DNA of 60,469 nucleotides from an uncultured Prochlorococcus sp. (GTDB lineage: Bacteria > Cyanobacteriota > Cyanobacteriia > PCC-6307 > Cyanobiaceae), in assembly GCA_902624105.1 (NCBI GenBank), contig CACNWH010000005.1, positions 1-60,469 on the forward strand. The letters are read 5' to 3'. The notes under the pieces are model-generated. The model had not been told where the DNA came from and searched no databases. It saw only the letters and a list, made by a program, of their open reading frames with translations. Numbering within the stretch: position 1 is the stretch's first letter; each line of letters starts with the position of its first letter. The translations under genes and the position numbers were made by a program. This document shows, piece by piece, positions 50,821 through 60,469 of this stretch.

Positions 50821-50960
50821 TAATTAATAATAATAAGTCAAAATCTTAATAATAAGCTTGCAGTTATTAACAACTAACGTTATCTAGGTATAAGTGGTTT
50901 TCATAGTTTTATGAATTAATTGCTTGGTTTTCTCAATTTACATTACGGGGTTTTGAAAAG

Positions 50961-51533
50961 GTGTCACTTATTTCTCGATTAAAGGCTGTTGTCGCTGGAG
51001 ATGATTACATTGATGATGATTTTGATGAAATTGATTATGAATCGGAACATGACTTAAATTCTATGAATGAGTATAGAGGTAACACTAAAATGTCTAATAC
51101 ATTTTCAGGCTCTAATCCTTTTGATTTTATGAATAATAAATCATCAAAAGTTATTGGAATGCCAGGTATCTCAAATTCATCTTCAGAAGTGAATCTACTA
51201 GAGCCAAAAAGTTTTGATGAAATGCCCCAAGTAATACAAGCTTTGAGAGAGAGAAAAACAATAATTTTAAATTTGACAATGATGGATCCTGATCAAGCTC
51301 AAAGAGCTGTTGATTTTGTTGCAGGTGGAACATATGCAATTGATGGCCATCAAGAAAGAATAGGTGAAAGTATATTTTTGTTCACTCCGAGCTGCGTAAA
51401 TGTTACAAGTTCTTTCCCTGTTGAAGCTTCTCCATCAAATATTACTAATGAAGATATTTCAACTTTTGGACTAAATTCTAATTCTGCTCCTCAGCCAGCG
51501 TGGGGCGATTCAAAATTATCTGCCTATTCTTAA
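50961..51533 (+). CDS. sepF: Cell-division protein SepF (Cdv2)
   Basis: This 190-residue protein joins FtsZ to the membrane at the division site. The N-terminal membrane-targeting helix ([15 protein letters not shown]) precedes an acidic linker and the conserved SepF core ([26 protein letters not shown]). The start is GTG. It is followed 3 bp later by proC, a common cyanobacterial pairing. Confidence 0.95.
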   Translation: MSLISRLKAVVAGDDYIDDDFDEIDYESEHDLNSMNEYRGNTKMSNTFSGSNPFDFMNNKSSKVIGMPGISNSSSEVNLLEPKSFDEMPQVIQALRERKTIILNLTMMDPDQAQRAVDFVAGGTYAIDGHQERIGESIFLFTPSCVNVTSSFPVEASPSNITNEDISTFGLNSNSAPQPAWGDSKLSAYS

Positions 51534-51536
51534 GTC

Positions 51537-52349
51537 GTGACTCTCAAGGTTGGTGTAATAGGTTTTGGGAATATTGCTAAAGCTATTATTACTCCTTTAT
51601 TAGATCAAGAAATATTAAGACCTGAAGAAATAGTTTGTTTAGTAAACTCTAAGAAGAGTTTTGAAAATTTAAAAAAAAACTATAAATATAAAATAAATAT
51701 TTATCATTCAAATTCTTCTGAATCAGATTTAGTTTGGCATTGTCCAATAAAAATCCTAGCTGTTAAACCACAGCAATTAAAAAATATAAAAGAAGTAAAT
51801 TTTAATGAAAATAATAAATATATTCTGATCTCTATATTAGCGGGTGTTTCATTGAAAACTTTAGAGTCTATTTTCCCAAAACATAATTGTATTAGAGCAG
51901 TAACAAATATACCTATAACTATTGGACAAGGTCTTACTGGAATCGCTTGGAATAATGATATTGATGATAAAAATAAAAATTTTATAAAAAATATCTTCGA
52001 AAATTCAGGCAAAGTTTATGAATTTTCTGAAGATTATCTTGATATATTTTTAGCTCTAACTTCATCTGCACCAGCAATAATAGCTTTGATTATTGATGCC
52101 TTAGGAGATGGTGGATTAAGCGGTGGATTAACAAAGAAATTATCAGAAGAATTGGTTTTAGATATGATCTTTGGAACTGTTTTAATGATGAAAGATTTAA
52201 AGGTTTCTCCTCACGAATTGAAGAATATGGTAACTTCTCCAGCAGGCACAACAATTGCTGCATTAAGAATTCTTGAAGAAAAAGGTTTTAGGTCAACTTT
52301 GATAGAATCAATAATCGGTGCAATGAATAAGAGTAAAGAATTTAGATAA
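51537..52349 (+). CDS. proC: Pyrroline-5-carboxylate reductase
   Basis: This 270-residue enzyme performs the last step of proline synthesis. It has the NAD(P) fold V-G-V-I-G-F-G-N-I-A-K-A, the A-V-K-P-Q-Q segment, the C-terminal signature L-S-G-G-L-T-K-K-L-S and the helix V-T-S-P-A-G-T-T-I-A-A-L. The start is GTG. It is coupled to sepF. Confidence 0.95.
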   Translation: MTLKVGVIGFGNIAKAIITPLLDQEILRPEEIVCLVNSKKSFENLKKNYKYKINIYHSNSSESDLVWHCPIKILAVKPQQLKNIKEVNFNENNKYILISILAGVSLKTLESIFPKHNCIRAVTNIPITIGQGLTGIAWNNDIDDKNKNFIKNIFENSGKVYEFSEDYLDIFLALTSSAPAIIALIIDALGDGGLSGGLTKKLSEELVLDMIFGTVLMMKDLKVSPHELKNMVTSPAGTTIAALRILEEKGFRSTLIESIIGAMNKSKEFR

Positions 52350-52353
52350 AGAT

Positions 52354-53511
52354 TTATTGTTCTTTAAGTTGTGAATAAACATTTTCAAGATGGTTTATAT
52401 TTTTTTCAATAGTATATCTTTCAATAACTCTTTTTCTAGCTTTAATACCCAAAATTTTTGTAAAATCTGGATGATTTTCTAATATTGGAATCAATGTTTT
52501 TAATTGAGTTGTTACATCGTCAGTAGAAATTACTATCCCTGCTCCACTATCTAAAACTTCACCATCAGCACCTGCATCGGTAGCGACGCAAGCAGTACCA
52601 GAAGACATTGCTTCTAGTAGAGATAATGATAATCCCTCAACTAAGCTAGGCAAAAAAAATACCTCTGCAAGTTGCATAATTGCTACTCTTATTTCAAGAT
52701 TAGATTCTTCTCCCCACCAAATTAAATCCTTTTTTTCTAAATCTGAAAAATTATGCTCTAAAGATGGTTTCATGGGTCCATCTCCCACTATTAAAAGCAA
52801 ACAATTTTTGCTTTTTGTTTGGCGCCATGCTTTTAAAAGTGCTTCGATGTTTTTTTCGTTAGCAATTCTTCCCATGTAAAGAAAAATTCTTTTGTCCCCG
52901 ATTTTCTCCTTAATTAAATTATGGTATTTATTGGTATTATCTGAGGGTCTCCAAATATTCTGATCAACTCCATTTGGAATAATTATTTGTTTCTCAGTGC
53001 TAACTCCAAGTTTTTCTAGGACCTCTTTTTGATCTTGAGAAAAAACTATTACTCTATTAAATTTAGCGAGAGTAGGAGCATACAATTGATAAGTTAATTG
53101 TTGGGCACTCGCAGTAAGATTTCTTATTTTTGAATCAAATGCTGGATGAAATGTTGCAACTAAAGGAACATTCATTTGTTGACAAATATCAGGTAATCTA
53201 AAATCTAATGGTGATAATGTAAGGCTGGCATGTACTATATCAGGTTTTAGTTTTTCCAAAGAATCTTTTAATTCTTTTTCTGCTCTCGGAGAAGGTATTG
53301 TATAGAATTGAGATTTTATTAAATAAGGAAGACTTACCTCAGGATCATTATCTAGAAAAAGTGATTCAGATTTATTATTAGGTAAATGATTATCAAAATG
53401 AATAAAACTTACGTTATGACCTCTTTTTTTTAAATGTTCAGTTATTAAATTTCCATAACTTACGTTTCCACAGAATGGAGATTTTTTTCCTAGCCAAGCT
53501 ATTTTGACCAC
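52354..53511 (-). CDS. Glycosyltransferase family 4 protein
   Basis: This 385-residue GT-B fold enzyme has an N-terminal acceptor domain starting K-I-A-W-L-G-K-K-S-P-F-C-G-N-V and a donor domain with I-P-N-G-V-D, L-Y-M-G-R-I-A-N-E-K and E-x7-E (P-S-L-V-E-G-L-S-L-S-L-L-E-A). The N-terminal pattern resembles cyanobacterial glycolipid glycosyltransferases such as DgdA, but I cannot settle the acceptor. It converges with proC and is on the same strand as recO. Confidence 0.85.
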   Translation of the reverse strand: MVKIAWLGKKSPFCGNVSYGNLITEHLKKRGHNVSFIHFDNHLPNNKSESLFLDNDPEVSLPYLIKSQFYTIPSPRAEKELKDSLEKLKPDIVHASLTLSPLDFRLPDICQQMNVPLVATFHPAFDSKIRNLTASAQQLTYQLYAPTLAKFNRVIVFSQDQKEVLEKLGVSTEKQIIIPNGVDQNIWRPSDNTNKYHNLIKEKIGDKRIFLYMGRIANEKNIEALLKAWRQTKSKNCLLLIVGDGPMKPSLEHNFSDLEKKDLIWWGEESNLEIRVAIMQLAEVFFLPSLVEGLSLSLLEAMSSGTACVATDAGADGEVLDSGAGIVISTDDVTTQLKTLIPILENHPDFTKILGIKARKRVIERYTIEKNINHLENVYSQLKEQ

Positions 53512-53581
53512 AAATATATTTTTAGTTATTTACTAAATATACAGTTTGAGAGAAAATCAAGTAATTATATTAAATAAATAT

Positions 53582-54361
53582 TTATTTATAAAATTCTCCC
53601 AAGATTTTTAATGATGACATTTCTTTCCCTAATTGAGCGGGAATCCAAAGGCAAAATATTTTTAGTATTTTTCCCCATACTTCTTTGGGACCCAATAACT
53701 CTCCATTTGCTTTTATAGGTAAATCTGGAAAAAGAAGTCTTTGCATTAATGCAACTTCGGATGCATTGAGATTTATTAAACTTCTTGTATCTTCGATAAT
53801 TGAAAATCCTTCACTAGGAATAAAAAAACATGTCCAATCCCAATTGCCAATTGGAGGCTGTATTGGCTTACCTGTTTCGCAGCAATAGTATAATGGTAAG
53901 CTTACTCCACCAATTGCTAAAAGATGCGTAAGTGATTGAATACTCATAGCCAGTATTTTAAGATCACATTCGTATGAGGCTTTGTATTCATACAAACGAT
54001 CTAAATGAGCAATAACTGTAGAAAGATAATTATGTTGTGTGTCTTCATTTCCCACTAACATAAAAGTTAATTCTGTAATGGCTTGAGCAGCTGCTAGGCA
54101 TTCAATACTTCTTCCCAATCCGCTATAACTTTTTATAACTTTTAATTGACGTACTGTTTTCAGACTTCTTTTACCAAATATTTGAACTTCCAAAAGTGTT
54201 AAAGGAGTTGCTGAGGCTAAACTACTTTTAGGTTTTCTCGCTCCTGGGACAGCAAATCGGCTTAATCCTTGTTCTTCAGATAATACAGTTATCAAACGAT
54301 CATTTTCACCTAGAGGTGTAGCTTTAATGCATAAACCTTTTAATCTTTTTTCATTTGACAT
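53582..54361 (-). CDS. recO: DNA repair protein RecO
   Basis: This 259-residue RecF-pathway mediator has the OB-fold start G-L-C-I-K-A-T-P-L-G-E-N-D-R-L-I-T-V-L and R-F-A-V-P-G-A-R-K-P-K-S, followed by the helical part. The C-terminal zinc-type cysteines are reduced here (Y-Y-C-C region only). It starts 3 bp after deoC ends, so the two are cotranscribed. Confidence 0.92.
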   Translation of the reverse strand: MSNEKRLKGLCIKATPLGENDRLITVLSEEQGLSRFAVPGARKPKSSLASATPLTLLEVQIFGKRSLKTVRQLKVIKSYSGLGRSIECLAAAQAITELTFMLVGNEDTQHNYLSTVIAHLDRLYEYKASYECDLKILAMSIQSLTHLLAIGGVSLPLYYCCETGKPIQPPIGNWDWTCFFIPSEGFSIIEDTRSLINLNASEVALMQRLLFPDLPIKANGELLGPKEVWGKILKIFCLWIPAQLGKEMSSLKILGEFYK

Positions 54362-54364
54362 TTA

Positions 54365-55024
54365 TTAATTTTTTAATTCTTGGAAAATATCATGGTAGTA
54401 AGATGTTCCAATACAATCAGCTCCTGCTTCTAAAGTATCTTTTACATTTGCGATTGTTTTTATCCCTCCCACAACTTTAATAAAATTATTTTTACCTAAC
54501 AAATTCATAATTTCTTTGATCTCATTAACTCCTAAATATTGACCAAAACCATCTCCAAATTGAAAATTCTCTATTCCTAGTTCGAGAGAAATATTTATTG
54601 CTTTAGTGAAGATTTCTTGACTTAACTGCCTTTTATTAAAAATCAAAGTTATCGGCAAATCTAATTTTGATACATTCTCAATATCTCGTGCGAATTCTTC
54701 ATCTTTATTATTTGATAAGGTGAAGAATTTTGGTGTATATTCTATACCTTCTGATCCAGCATCCTTTGCATAATAAATTAATTCTTTCACAAAATTATTT
54801 GGTAAATCACCAAATGGGTAAGAGATTAATGTATTGATTTTTATATTAGATGATGGAAAATTATCTTTTATATGACATAGAAAATTTAATGAGGTTGATA
54901 TATTTTTAATATTATATTTTTTAATCAAATTTATATTATTTTCAAAAGATTTTTTTGTTAAGTAAGGATTTAAAAGAATTGAGTGAATCTTTTCATTAAA
55001 TTCATAATCTTTATTTGAGCTCAT
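54365..55024 (-). CDS. deoC: Deoxyribose-phosphate aldolase
   Basis: This 219-residue class I aldolase splits 2-deoxyribose-5-phosphate. The Schiff-base lysine is in I-K-V-V-G-G-I-K-T, and the phosphate-binding end has A-G-A-D-C-I-G-T-S. The N-terminal part is more diverged than usual. It lies 4 bp after hpf and 3 bp before recO in a minus-strand operon. Confidence 0.88.
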   Translation of the reverse strand: MSSNKDYEFNEKIHSILLNPYLTKKSFENNINLIKKYNIKNISTSLNFLCHIKDNFPSSNIKINTLISYPFGDLPNNFVKELIYYAKDAGSEGIEYTPKFFTLSNNKDEEFARDIENVSKLDLPITLIFNKRQLSQEIFTKAINISLELGIENFQFGDGFGQYLGVNEIKEIMNLLGKNNFIKVVGGIKTIANVKDTLEAGADCIGTSYYHDIFQELKN

Positions 55025-55028
55025 TTAA

Positions 55029-55613
55029 TTATTTTGATTGAATTAGTCCATACCCTCCATGATTTCTTTTATATATAACTTGAAGTTCATTATTTTTTTT
55101 ATTTCGGAAAAAATAAAAATCATGATCAATAAAATCAAGTTGTCTTCTAGCTTCAGATATTGATATTGGTTCCATTTCAAAATATTTATTTTTAATAGAT
55201 GGTTCTGGTAATTTTCCTTTTAACCCTTTTTTTAAAAAATCAGTAGTTTCTGCAGCGATATTTGCATTATCATCTAAATTAGAATTTTTGAATTGAATTG
55301 TTTCTTTTTGATTACTATTAATTGTTCTTTCCTTGTATTTCCTAAGCTTTCTGCAAAGTTTATTAGAAACCAAATCTATACTTGAATACAAGTTATCTGA
55401 TTTTTCTTCTGCCCTTATTATTATTCCATTAGCAAATATAGTTACTTCTGCACTTTGAAAAGATACTCTAGGATTTTTTTCTATAGATAGATGTATATCT
55501 GCTTCTTTGACGATATCTTTATAGTGATGGGTAGCTTTAGTAATCTTAGACTCAGTGTATTCTTTAAGTGCGCCAGTAAGTTCAATGTTTTTTCCATGAA
55601 TTAAGATTTTCAT
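55029..55613 (-). CDS. hpf: Long-form ribosome hibernation factor (LrtA/HPF)
   Basis: This 194-residue protein drives 100S dimer formation or ribosome protection in the dark and in stationary phase. The N-terminal S30AE domain (L-I-H-G-K-N-I-E-L-T-G-A-L) and the C-terminal dimerisation domain (SISEARRQLDFIDHDFYFFR) mark the long form. In cyanobacteria the gene is the light-repressed lrtA. It heads the hpf-deoC-recO unit and is divergent from lipB. Confidence 0.94.
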   Translation of the reverse strand: MKILIHGKNIELTGALKEYTESKITKATHHYKDIVKEADIHLSIEKNPRVSFQSAEVTIFANGIIIRAEEKSDNLYSSIDLVSNKLCRKLRKYKERTINSNQKETIQFKNSNLDDNANIAAETTDFLKKGLKGKLPEPSIKNKYFEMEPISISEARRQLDFIDHDFYFFRNKKNNELQVIYKRNHGGYGLIQSK

Positions 55614-55660
55614 AATAAAATTTTAAATTTTGCTATCTCTCCTTTTTAATTTACATAAAT

Positions 55661-56308
55661 ATGCTTCATAGGACATCTATACTGCAAGAACCTAATAAAA
55701 TTTTATATTTTGAAAAGGTTCTTAAATTACAAGAAACATATCAACAAGCACTAATTACTGGTGCATCTAAAAAACAATTGGTATGGATTGGAGAACATAA
55801 TCTTTGTTATACCATTGGAAGAGGTGGAGACAAGAAAAATCTATTACCTTCATTAAACAAAAATACTGATATATTCAAAATTAATAGAGGTGGAGAAGTA
55901 ACTTGTCATATGCCAGGCCAATTGGTAGTTTATATGGTCTTAGATCTTAAGAACTATAAAAAGGATTTAAATTGGTATCTAAGAAAAATAGAAGAAATTA
56001 TTATAAAAATTCTCCATCACTTTAATATCGATAGTTCAAGAAAAAATGGTTTCACTGGAGTTTGGTGTGGTAACAAAAAAATTGCTTCAATAGGTATTGG
56101 ATGTAAAAGATGGATCACTATTCATGGATTTTCTTTGAATGTAAATTGTAATTTAAATCATTTTGAAAGTATTATTCCCTGCGGAATTAAAGGCTGTTTA
56201 ATGACAAAAATTAGTGATTTTAATCCTCATATAAGGATTATTGATGTTAAGGATATTGTTAAAAATATAATTAAGGAGGAATTTAATTTTAAATTTGTAT
56301 CAGAATAA
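55661..56308 (+). CDS. lipB: Octanoyltransferase LipB
   Basis: This 215-residue enzyme moves octanoate from acyl carrier protein to lipoyl domains. The signature [16 protein letters not shown] and the catalytic Cys region I-I-P-C-G-I are present, with K-I-A-S-I-G-I-G supplying the lysine. It supports lipoylation of the E2 subunit encoded at the end of the window. Confidence 0.95.
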   Translation: MLHRTSILQEPNKILYFEKVLKLQETYQQALITGASKKQLVWIGEHNLCYTIGRGGDKKNLLPSLNKNTDIFKINRGGEVTCHMPGQLVVYMVLDLKNYKKDLNWYLRKIEEIIIKILHHFNIDSSRKNGFTGVWCGNKKIASIGIGCKRWITIHGFSLNVNCNLNHFESIIPCGIKGCLMTKISDFNPHIRIIDVKDIVKNIIKEEFNFKFVSE

Positions 56309-56341
56309 GATGAATAAATTAACTAATTTGCTTAAAAAGAT

Positions 56342-58288
56342 ATGAAAAAATTAGCTTATTTAACTTCCCCGAAGTTGTCTTCTAAAGAAGTAAAAAGATT
56401 ACAAGAGAGGGATTTTATGCAAAAATTAAATCATCTTGATCAAATATGGAAATGTTTAAAAAATAGATATGGAAAAATATTAGCTGTTAAAGATTTAAGG
56501 GGCAAAAATAAGGAGGAATTTTCTTATTCAGAATTAGACGAAGTGATAACAAGAGCTTCTAATGCTTTCTTTAATATTGGATTAAGGAAAGGAGACGTAG
56601 TAACTATTATTTCAGAAAATTCGCCAAGGTGGTTAATTGCTGACCAAGCAATTATGAGATTATCTGCTATTGACGCGGTAAGAGGAATTAATTCTCCATC
56701 TGTTGAATTGGATTATATTATTAAGCATTCAAAATCTGTAGGTTTGATCATTCAATCAAATTCAATATGGGAAAAATTAGAGAATAAAAAAGAACTATTG
56801 AAGGATTTAAAATTTATTATTAACCTTGAGGATTTTTCAGATAATGGAATTTTATCTTGGGATGAATTTTTAAAATTAGGAAATAAAACAAGCTCAGTTA
56901 GTTATAAAGCAGAAGTTGATAAATGTAGTATTAATGATGTTGCGACAATACTTTATACTTCAGGAACAACTGGTAAGCCCAAAGGGGTACCTTTAACTCA
57001 TTCAAATTTATTACATCAAGTAATAAATTTAGCTTGCATTGCCGATCCAAAACCAGGATCTTATGTCTTAAGTGTTTTGCCTATTTGGCATTCTTATGAA
57101 AGGAGTGCCGAATATTTTTTTCTATCTTGTGGCTGTTCTCAATTTTATACTTTACCGAAATATTTGAAAGATGATATTAAACTAATAAAGCCAATGATAA
57201 TGGCAACTGTCCCTAGACTTTGGGAAGCTATATATGATGGCTTCTTTCTCGCCTTAAAAAAGATGCCTAATAATAAACAAAAGTTAATTAAGCGATTAAT
57301 AATAAATAGCTCTCAATTTAAAAAAAACTTACGTAAATTTAGGAACCTACTAGTGTTTGATTCCAGCATTATTGAGAAAATTAAAGCCTTGTTTTTTATT
57401 GTTTCTTGTTTCCCTGTTCATAAATTTTCTTCAATATTTCTTTGGCCAAATCTCAAAAAGCAATTATGCGGAGACAATTTGAAATTTCCAATTAATGGAG
57501 GAGGTGCATTACCTGAGCATGTTGATTTGTTTTTTGAGGCATTAGGTATTGATGTTTTAGTTGGTTACGGATTAACTGAAACAAGCCCAGTTTTAACTTG
57601 TAGGAGAACTTGGTGTAATGTTAGGGGCAGTTCCGGGCAACCATTGCCATCAACGGAAATTAAAATAGTTGGAGAAAATAATTCAATTTTAAGATTTAAA
57701 GAAACTGGCAAAATATTTGCTAGAGGTCCACAAGTTATGGGGGGTTATCTTAATGATGCCTCTTCTTCTATGAAGGTTTTATCAATTGATGGATGGTTTG
57801 ATACTGGTGATCTTGGATTCTTAATACCAAATGGCTCATTAATAATTACTGGTAGATCAAAAGACACTATTGTTCTTTCGAGTGGTGAGAATATAGAGCC
57901 AAATCCTCTAGAGGCAAAAATTTTAAGTTCTGAATTTATTTCTCAAGTACAACTAGTTGGTCAGGATAAGAAAAATTTATCCGCTCTTGTTGTTCCTAAT
58001 ATTGATTTAATTGAATCTAAATTTTCTGAGGATAATTTAACAAAAATAAATCAAAGTAAAGAGATCAGAAATTTTTATAAATCTTTAATAAATAAATTAC
58101 TCAAAAATAGAATAGGAGCTAGATCAGAGGAACAGATAATAGATTGTTTATTTATACCTCCATTTACTATCGAAAATTCTTTACTCACGCAAACCTTAAA
58201 ACAAAAAAGAAAAGAAATTGAAAAATTATATGAAACTCAAATAGAAGAAATGTATAAAAAACAAATTAAACGAGAAAATTTAATCTGA
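56342..58288 (+). CDS. Long-chain acyl-CoA/acyl-ACP synthetase
   Basis: This 648-residue AMP-forming enzyme of the ANL superfamily activates free fatty acids; the cyanobacterial orthologue (Aas) uses acyl carrier protein. It has the AMP-binding motif T-S-G-T-T-G-K-P-K-G (~207-216), G-Y-G-L-T-E-T-S-P (~410), W-F-D-T-G-D-L-G and the late K-D-T-I-V-L-S-S-G-E-N lysine region. It follows lipB on the same strand. Confidence 0.93.
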   Translation: MKKLAYLTSPKLSSKEVKRLQERDFMQKLNHLDQIWKCLKNRYGKILAVKDLRGKNKEEFSYSELDEVITRASNAFFNIGLRKGDVVTIISENSPRWLIADQAIMRLSAIDAVRGINSPSVELDYIIKHSKSVGLIIQSNSIWEKLENKKELLKDLKFIINLEDFSDNGILSWDEFLKLGNKTSSVSYKAEVDKCSINDVATILYTSGTTGKPKGVPLTHSNLLHQVINLACIADPKPGSYVLSVLPIWHSYERSAEYFFLSCGCSQFYTLPKYLKDDIKLIKPMIMATVPRLWEAIYDGFFLALKKMPNNKQKLIKRLIINSSQFKKNLRKFRNLLVFDSSIIEKIKALFFIVSCFPVHKFSSIFLWPNLKKQLCGDNLKFPINGGGALPEHVDLFFEALGIDVLVGYGLTETSPVLTCRRTWCNVRGSSGQPLPSTEIKIVGENNSILRFKETGKIFARGPQVMGGYLNDASSSMKVLSIDGWFDTGDLGFLIPNGSLIITGRSKDTIVLSSGENIEPNPLEAKILSSEFISQVQLVGQDKKNLSALVVPNIDLIESKFSEDNLTKINQSKEIRNFYKSLINKLLKNRIGARSEEQIIDCLFIPPFTIENSLLTQTLKQKRKEIEKLYETQIEEMYKKQIKRENLI

Positions 58289-58321
58289 TAACTATATATT
58301 AAAAACATATATTTATTTTTT

Positions 58322-58765
58322 ATGACCACTAAAGACTCTATTTCAATTAAAAGATCAATTGCAATAAAAGCCATTGTAACTCCCACATGGAAACAAGATG
58401 CAGAGAATGAAATTAGTAAAGCAATCTCCTCAATGGATCAACAATTATCTCAACTTGAACAAGAAGGTCAACAGTTAGTAAGTAATATTAGATCTCAGGC
58501 CGCTAATCCATTAGATCCAAGAGTTCAAGAGCAAGTTGGGCAAATACAACAACAAATAGCTGCGAAAAGGAATGAATTGGAAGAGCAAAAAAGGAATTTA
58601 TTACAGCAACAAAATCAAGTAAGAGATTTAAAAATGGATGATATTGTTGACCAAGGACAAATAGATAGTTTTTGCGATGTTATGGTCGGTGATAACTTGA
58701 TTAAAAAAATGCAAGTTTCAATTACAGTTAAGGATGGAATAATACAATCAATAGATAATCTTTAA
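58322..58765 (+). CDS. YlqD-family coiled-coil protein
   Basis: This 147-residue protein has a short N-terminal beta part (S-I-A-I-K-A-I-V-T-P-T-W-K), a long Gln/Glu-rich coiled coil (~40-105) and a C-terminal beta part (V-M-V-G-D-N-L). The layout matches the YlqD family, of unknown function. It is 33 bp after the synthetase gene. Confidence 0.85.
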   Translation: MTTKDSISIKRSIAIKAIVTPTWKQDAENEISKAISSMDQQLSQLEQEGQQLVSNIRSQAANPLDPRVQEQVGQIQQQIAAKRNELEEQKRNLLQQQNQVRDLKMDDIVDQGQIDSFCDVMVGDNLIKKMQVSITVKDGIIQSIDNL

Positions 58766-58794
58766 TTTTTAATTTAAAACTTCTAGATAAAAAT

Positions 58795-59022
58795 ATGATT
58801 AATTATGAATTTCTAAAGTTTTTTTATAGATTCTTTTCCATGCTTACAACCAAAATTACCTATGAACTAGCTGAGTGGATAAGAGAATGGATTAAAAGTA
58901 GAGACGAATCACCTTCAATTGAAAATTGTTTCAAATTTGTTGAATGGAAAAGTAAGATTGATGTATTAACTGAAAGTGATAAATTACAAATAGAAGCAAT
59001 ACTAATTTATGAAACTTCATAA
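58795..59022 (+). CDS. Small hypothetical protein
   Basis: This 75-codon frame may truly start at M16 (M-L-T-T-K-I-T-Y-E-L-A-E-W), giving a ~60-residue helical protein with W-I-R-E-W-I-K-S-R. A conserved-looking soluble helical protein with no known family. It precedes pdhC. Confidence 0.6.
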   Translation: MINYEFLKFFYRFFSMLTTKITYELAEWIREWIKSRDESPSIENCFKFVEWKSKIDVLTESDKLQIEAILIYETS

Positions 59023-59226
59023 TAAATAGATTTCTTAAAAGATATTAAAATTTAATTTTTTCAAATTTCATTTGTTTTATTAAATTAAATAATTTAATTA
59101 TTTATAGTTCCCATATTTACAGGTTTTCGTATAATAAGATTAAGAGTTTTTAAGGTTATTTAACTTGAAGAATAGTTGACACTTCAGTCGATAATCTCTA
59201 AGAACTATTGCTATAAAAATTATTTA

Positions 59227-60469
59227 TGTCTCACGAAATATTTATGCCAGCTCTTAGCTCAACTATGACTGAGGGGAAAATAGTTGAGTGGTTAAAAAAT
59301 CCAGGAGATAAAGTTGAAAGGGGTGAATCAGTATTGGTAGTTGAATCTGATAAAGCTGATATGGATGTTGAATCATTTCAAGATGGATATTTAGCAGCAG
59401 TTTTAATGCCCGCAGGAAGTACTGCTCCAGTTGGAGAGACCATTGGAATAATTGTAGAAAGTGAGAATGAGATAGCAAGTGTTCAAGCTGAGAACAAAAA
59501 TATTAGTGCAGCTAAAGATAAACCAGAAAAGATTGAGGTTGCTGATGAGGTAGAAATACAAAATATAAAAGAAGTTGAAAGAGTTAAGCCTTCTGCAAAA
59601 AAAGTAAAAATACAAGAGAAAAAAATAGAGGTTAATGCATCGATCTCTAATAGCTCTTCTAGGGTAGTTGCATCTCCAAAAGCAAAAAAAATTGCTTCTC
59701 AAATGGGAATTGACTTGTCAAAAGTAAATGGCTCAGGACCTCATGGAAGAATCCAGGTAGATGATGTACTAAAAGCAAAAGGTCAACCAGTCTCTGTCCC
59801 ATGGATTGGGGAAGGAAATACCTCAGCATCAAATATTAATTTAAACTCAAATGAGAGCCTCCAATCAAACAATCCTGGTATTAGCTTTGGTAACCCAGGA
59901 GAAACGATTCAATTCAATACTTTGCAAAAAGCTGTTAATAAAAATATGGAATCTAGCTTGAGCGTGCCTTGTTTTAGAGTTGGTTATTCAATAAATACAG
60001 ACAAATTAGATTCTTTTTATAAAACAGTAAAACAAAATGGTGTAACTATGACTGCAATATTAGTAAAGGCAGTTGCTAATGCACTTAAGAATCATCCTCA
60101 GGTAAATTCCAGTTATTCTGTAGATGGAATCTCATATCCTGAAGAAATAAACGTTGCAGTGGCTGTTGCGATGGAAGATGGTGGCTTAATTACTCCAGTT
60201 TTAAAGGACCCTAACAAAACAGATTTATTTGAACTATCTAGAGAGTGGAAAGATTTGGTCAAGAGATCGCGTACGAAACAATTAGAGCCTGAAGAATATT
60301 CAACAGGTACATTTACTCTTTCAAATCTTGGTATGTTTGGCGTAGATAGATTTGATGCAATACTTCCTCCAGGGACTGGAGCTATCTTGGCAATTGCCGC
60401 TTCAAAACCTACTGTTGTCGCTGGTGATAATGGATCTATCTCAATTAAAAAAGTTATGCAAGTCAATCT
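59227..60469 (+). CDS. pdhC: Pyruvate dehydrogenase E2 (dihydrolipoamide acetyltransferase), partial
   Basis: The start is complete but the frame runs off the window end after ~414 codons. The N-terminal lipoyl domain has the lipoylation lysine in E-S-D-K-A-D-M-D-V-E. A charged linker, a peripheral-subunit-binding domain (SPKAKKIASQMGIDLSKVNG) and most of the acetyltransferase catalytic domain (M-T-A-I-L-V-K-A-V-A) follow. The catalytic H-x-x-x-D-G lies beyond the window. This is the core of the pyruvate dehydrogenase complex that makes acetyl-CoA. Confidence 0.95.

Overview
The window looks like chromosome from a high-light-adapted Prochlorococcus. It is very AT-rich and densely packed, with many 30-60 codon genes, a high-light-inducible (hli) gene, PipX, SepF, LrtA/HPF, cobalamin-type genes and a plastid-like E2 subunit. 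No database search was possible, so the strain is not named.

Layout. (1) 1-14.1 kb is a gene-poor, variable flank: a DUF938 methyltransferase, SRAP (yedK-like), ClpS, an hli operon, a stand-alone DNA-ligase adenylation domain, many membrane microproteins, several broken small genes, DUF3303/DUF3764 genes, a SIMPL-domain module, a prepilin with a repeat tail and a beta-barrel protein. (2) 14.14-45.48 kb is a ~31 kb integrative element in the 3' part of tRNA-Thr(GGU). A perfect 45-bp direct repeat bounds it. A tyrosine recombinase sits beside the tRNA, and paired 9-bp sites lie just inside both ends. It resembles the tRNA-targeting elements called tycheposons in Prochlorococcus. (3) 45.4-60.5 kb is conserved core: tRNA-Thr, tRNA-Tyr, aroQ, miaE, cobI, der, ecfT/cbiQ, pipX, a yggS-type gene, sepF, proC, a glycosyltransferase, recO, deoC, hpf/lrtA, lipB, an acyl-CoA/ACP synthetase, a YlqD-family gene and the start of pdhC.

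The element carries stacked candidate defences: a nuclease-helicase fusion inside a 2.4-kb nested unit, an Mrr-type endonuclease, a second nuclease-helicase, a BREX operon, a GIY-YIG protein and an AlbA_2/Schlafen-like protein. The BREX order is brxB-brxC-pglX-[GP88-like]-pglZ-brxL. It is type 1-like, but no brxA is visible. A phage GP88-like gene sits between pglX and pglZ, and BrxL ends in a MITD1-like (MIT_C) domain instead of a recognisable Lon protease domain. The BREX block lies between an intact GIY-YIG gene and a diverged second copy of that gene's 3' end. An AAA ATPase lacking the Walker A lysine and an excisionase-like protein form a probable replication/excision module.

The most novel signal is the nested 14643-17093 unit. 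It is bounded by 37-bp repeats from tRNA-Pro(UGG), has paired 10-bp sites just inside each end, and repeats the end geometry of the large element (gaps 61/87 bp against 67/95 bp). It has no recombinase and one cargo gene. It looks like a non-autonomous tRNA-targeting element mobilised in trans.
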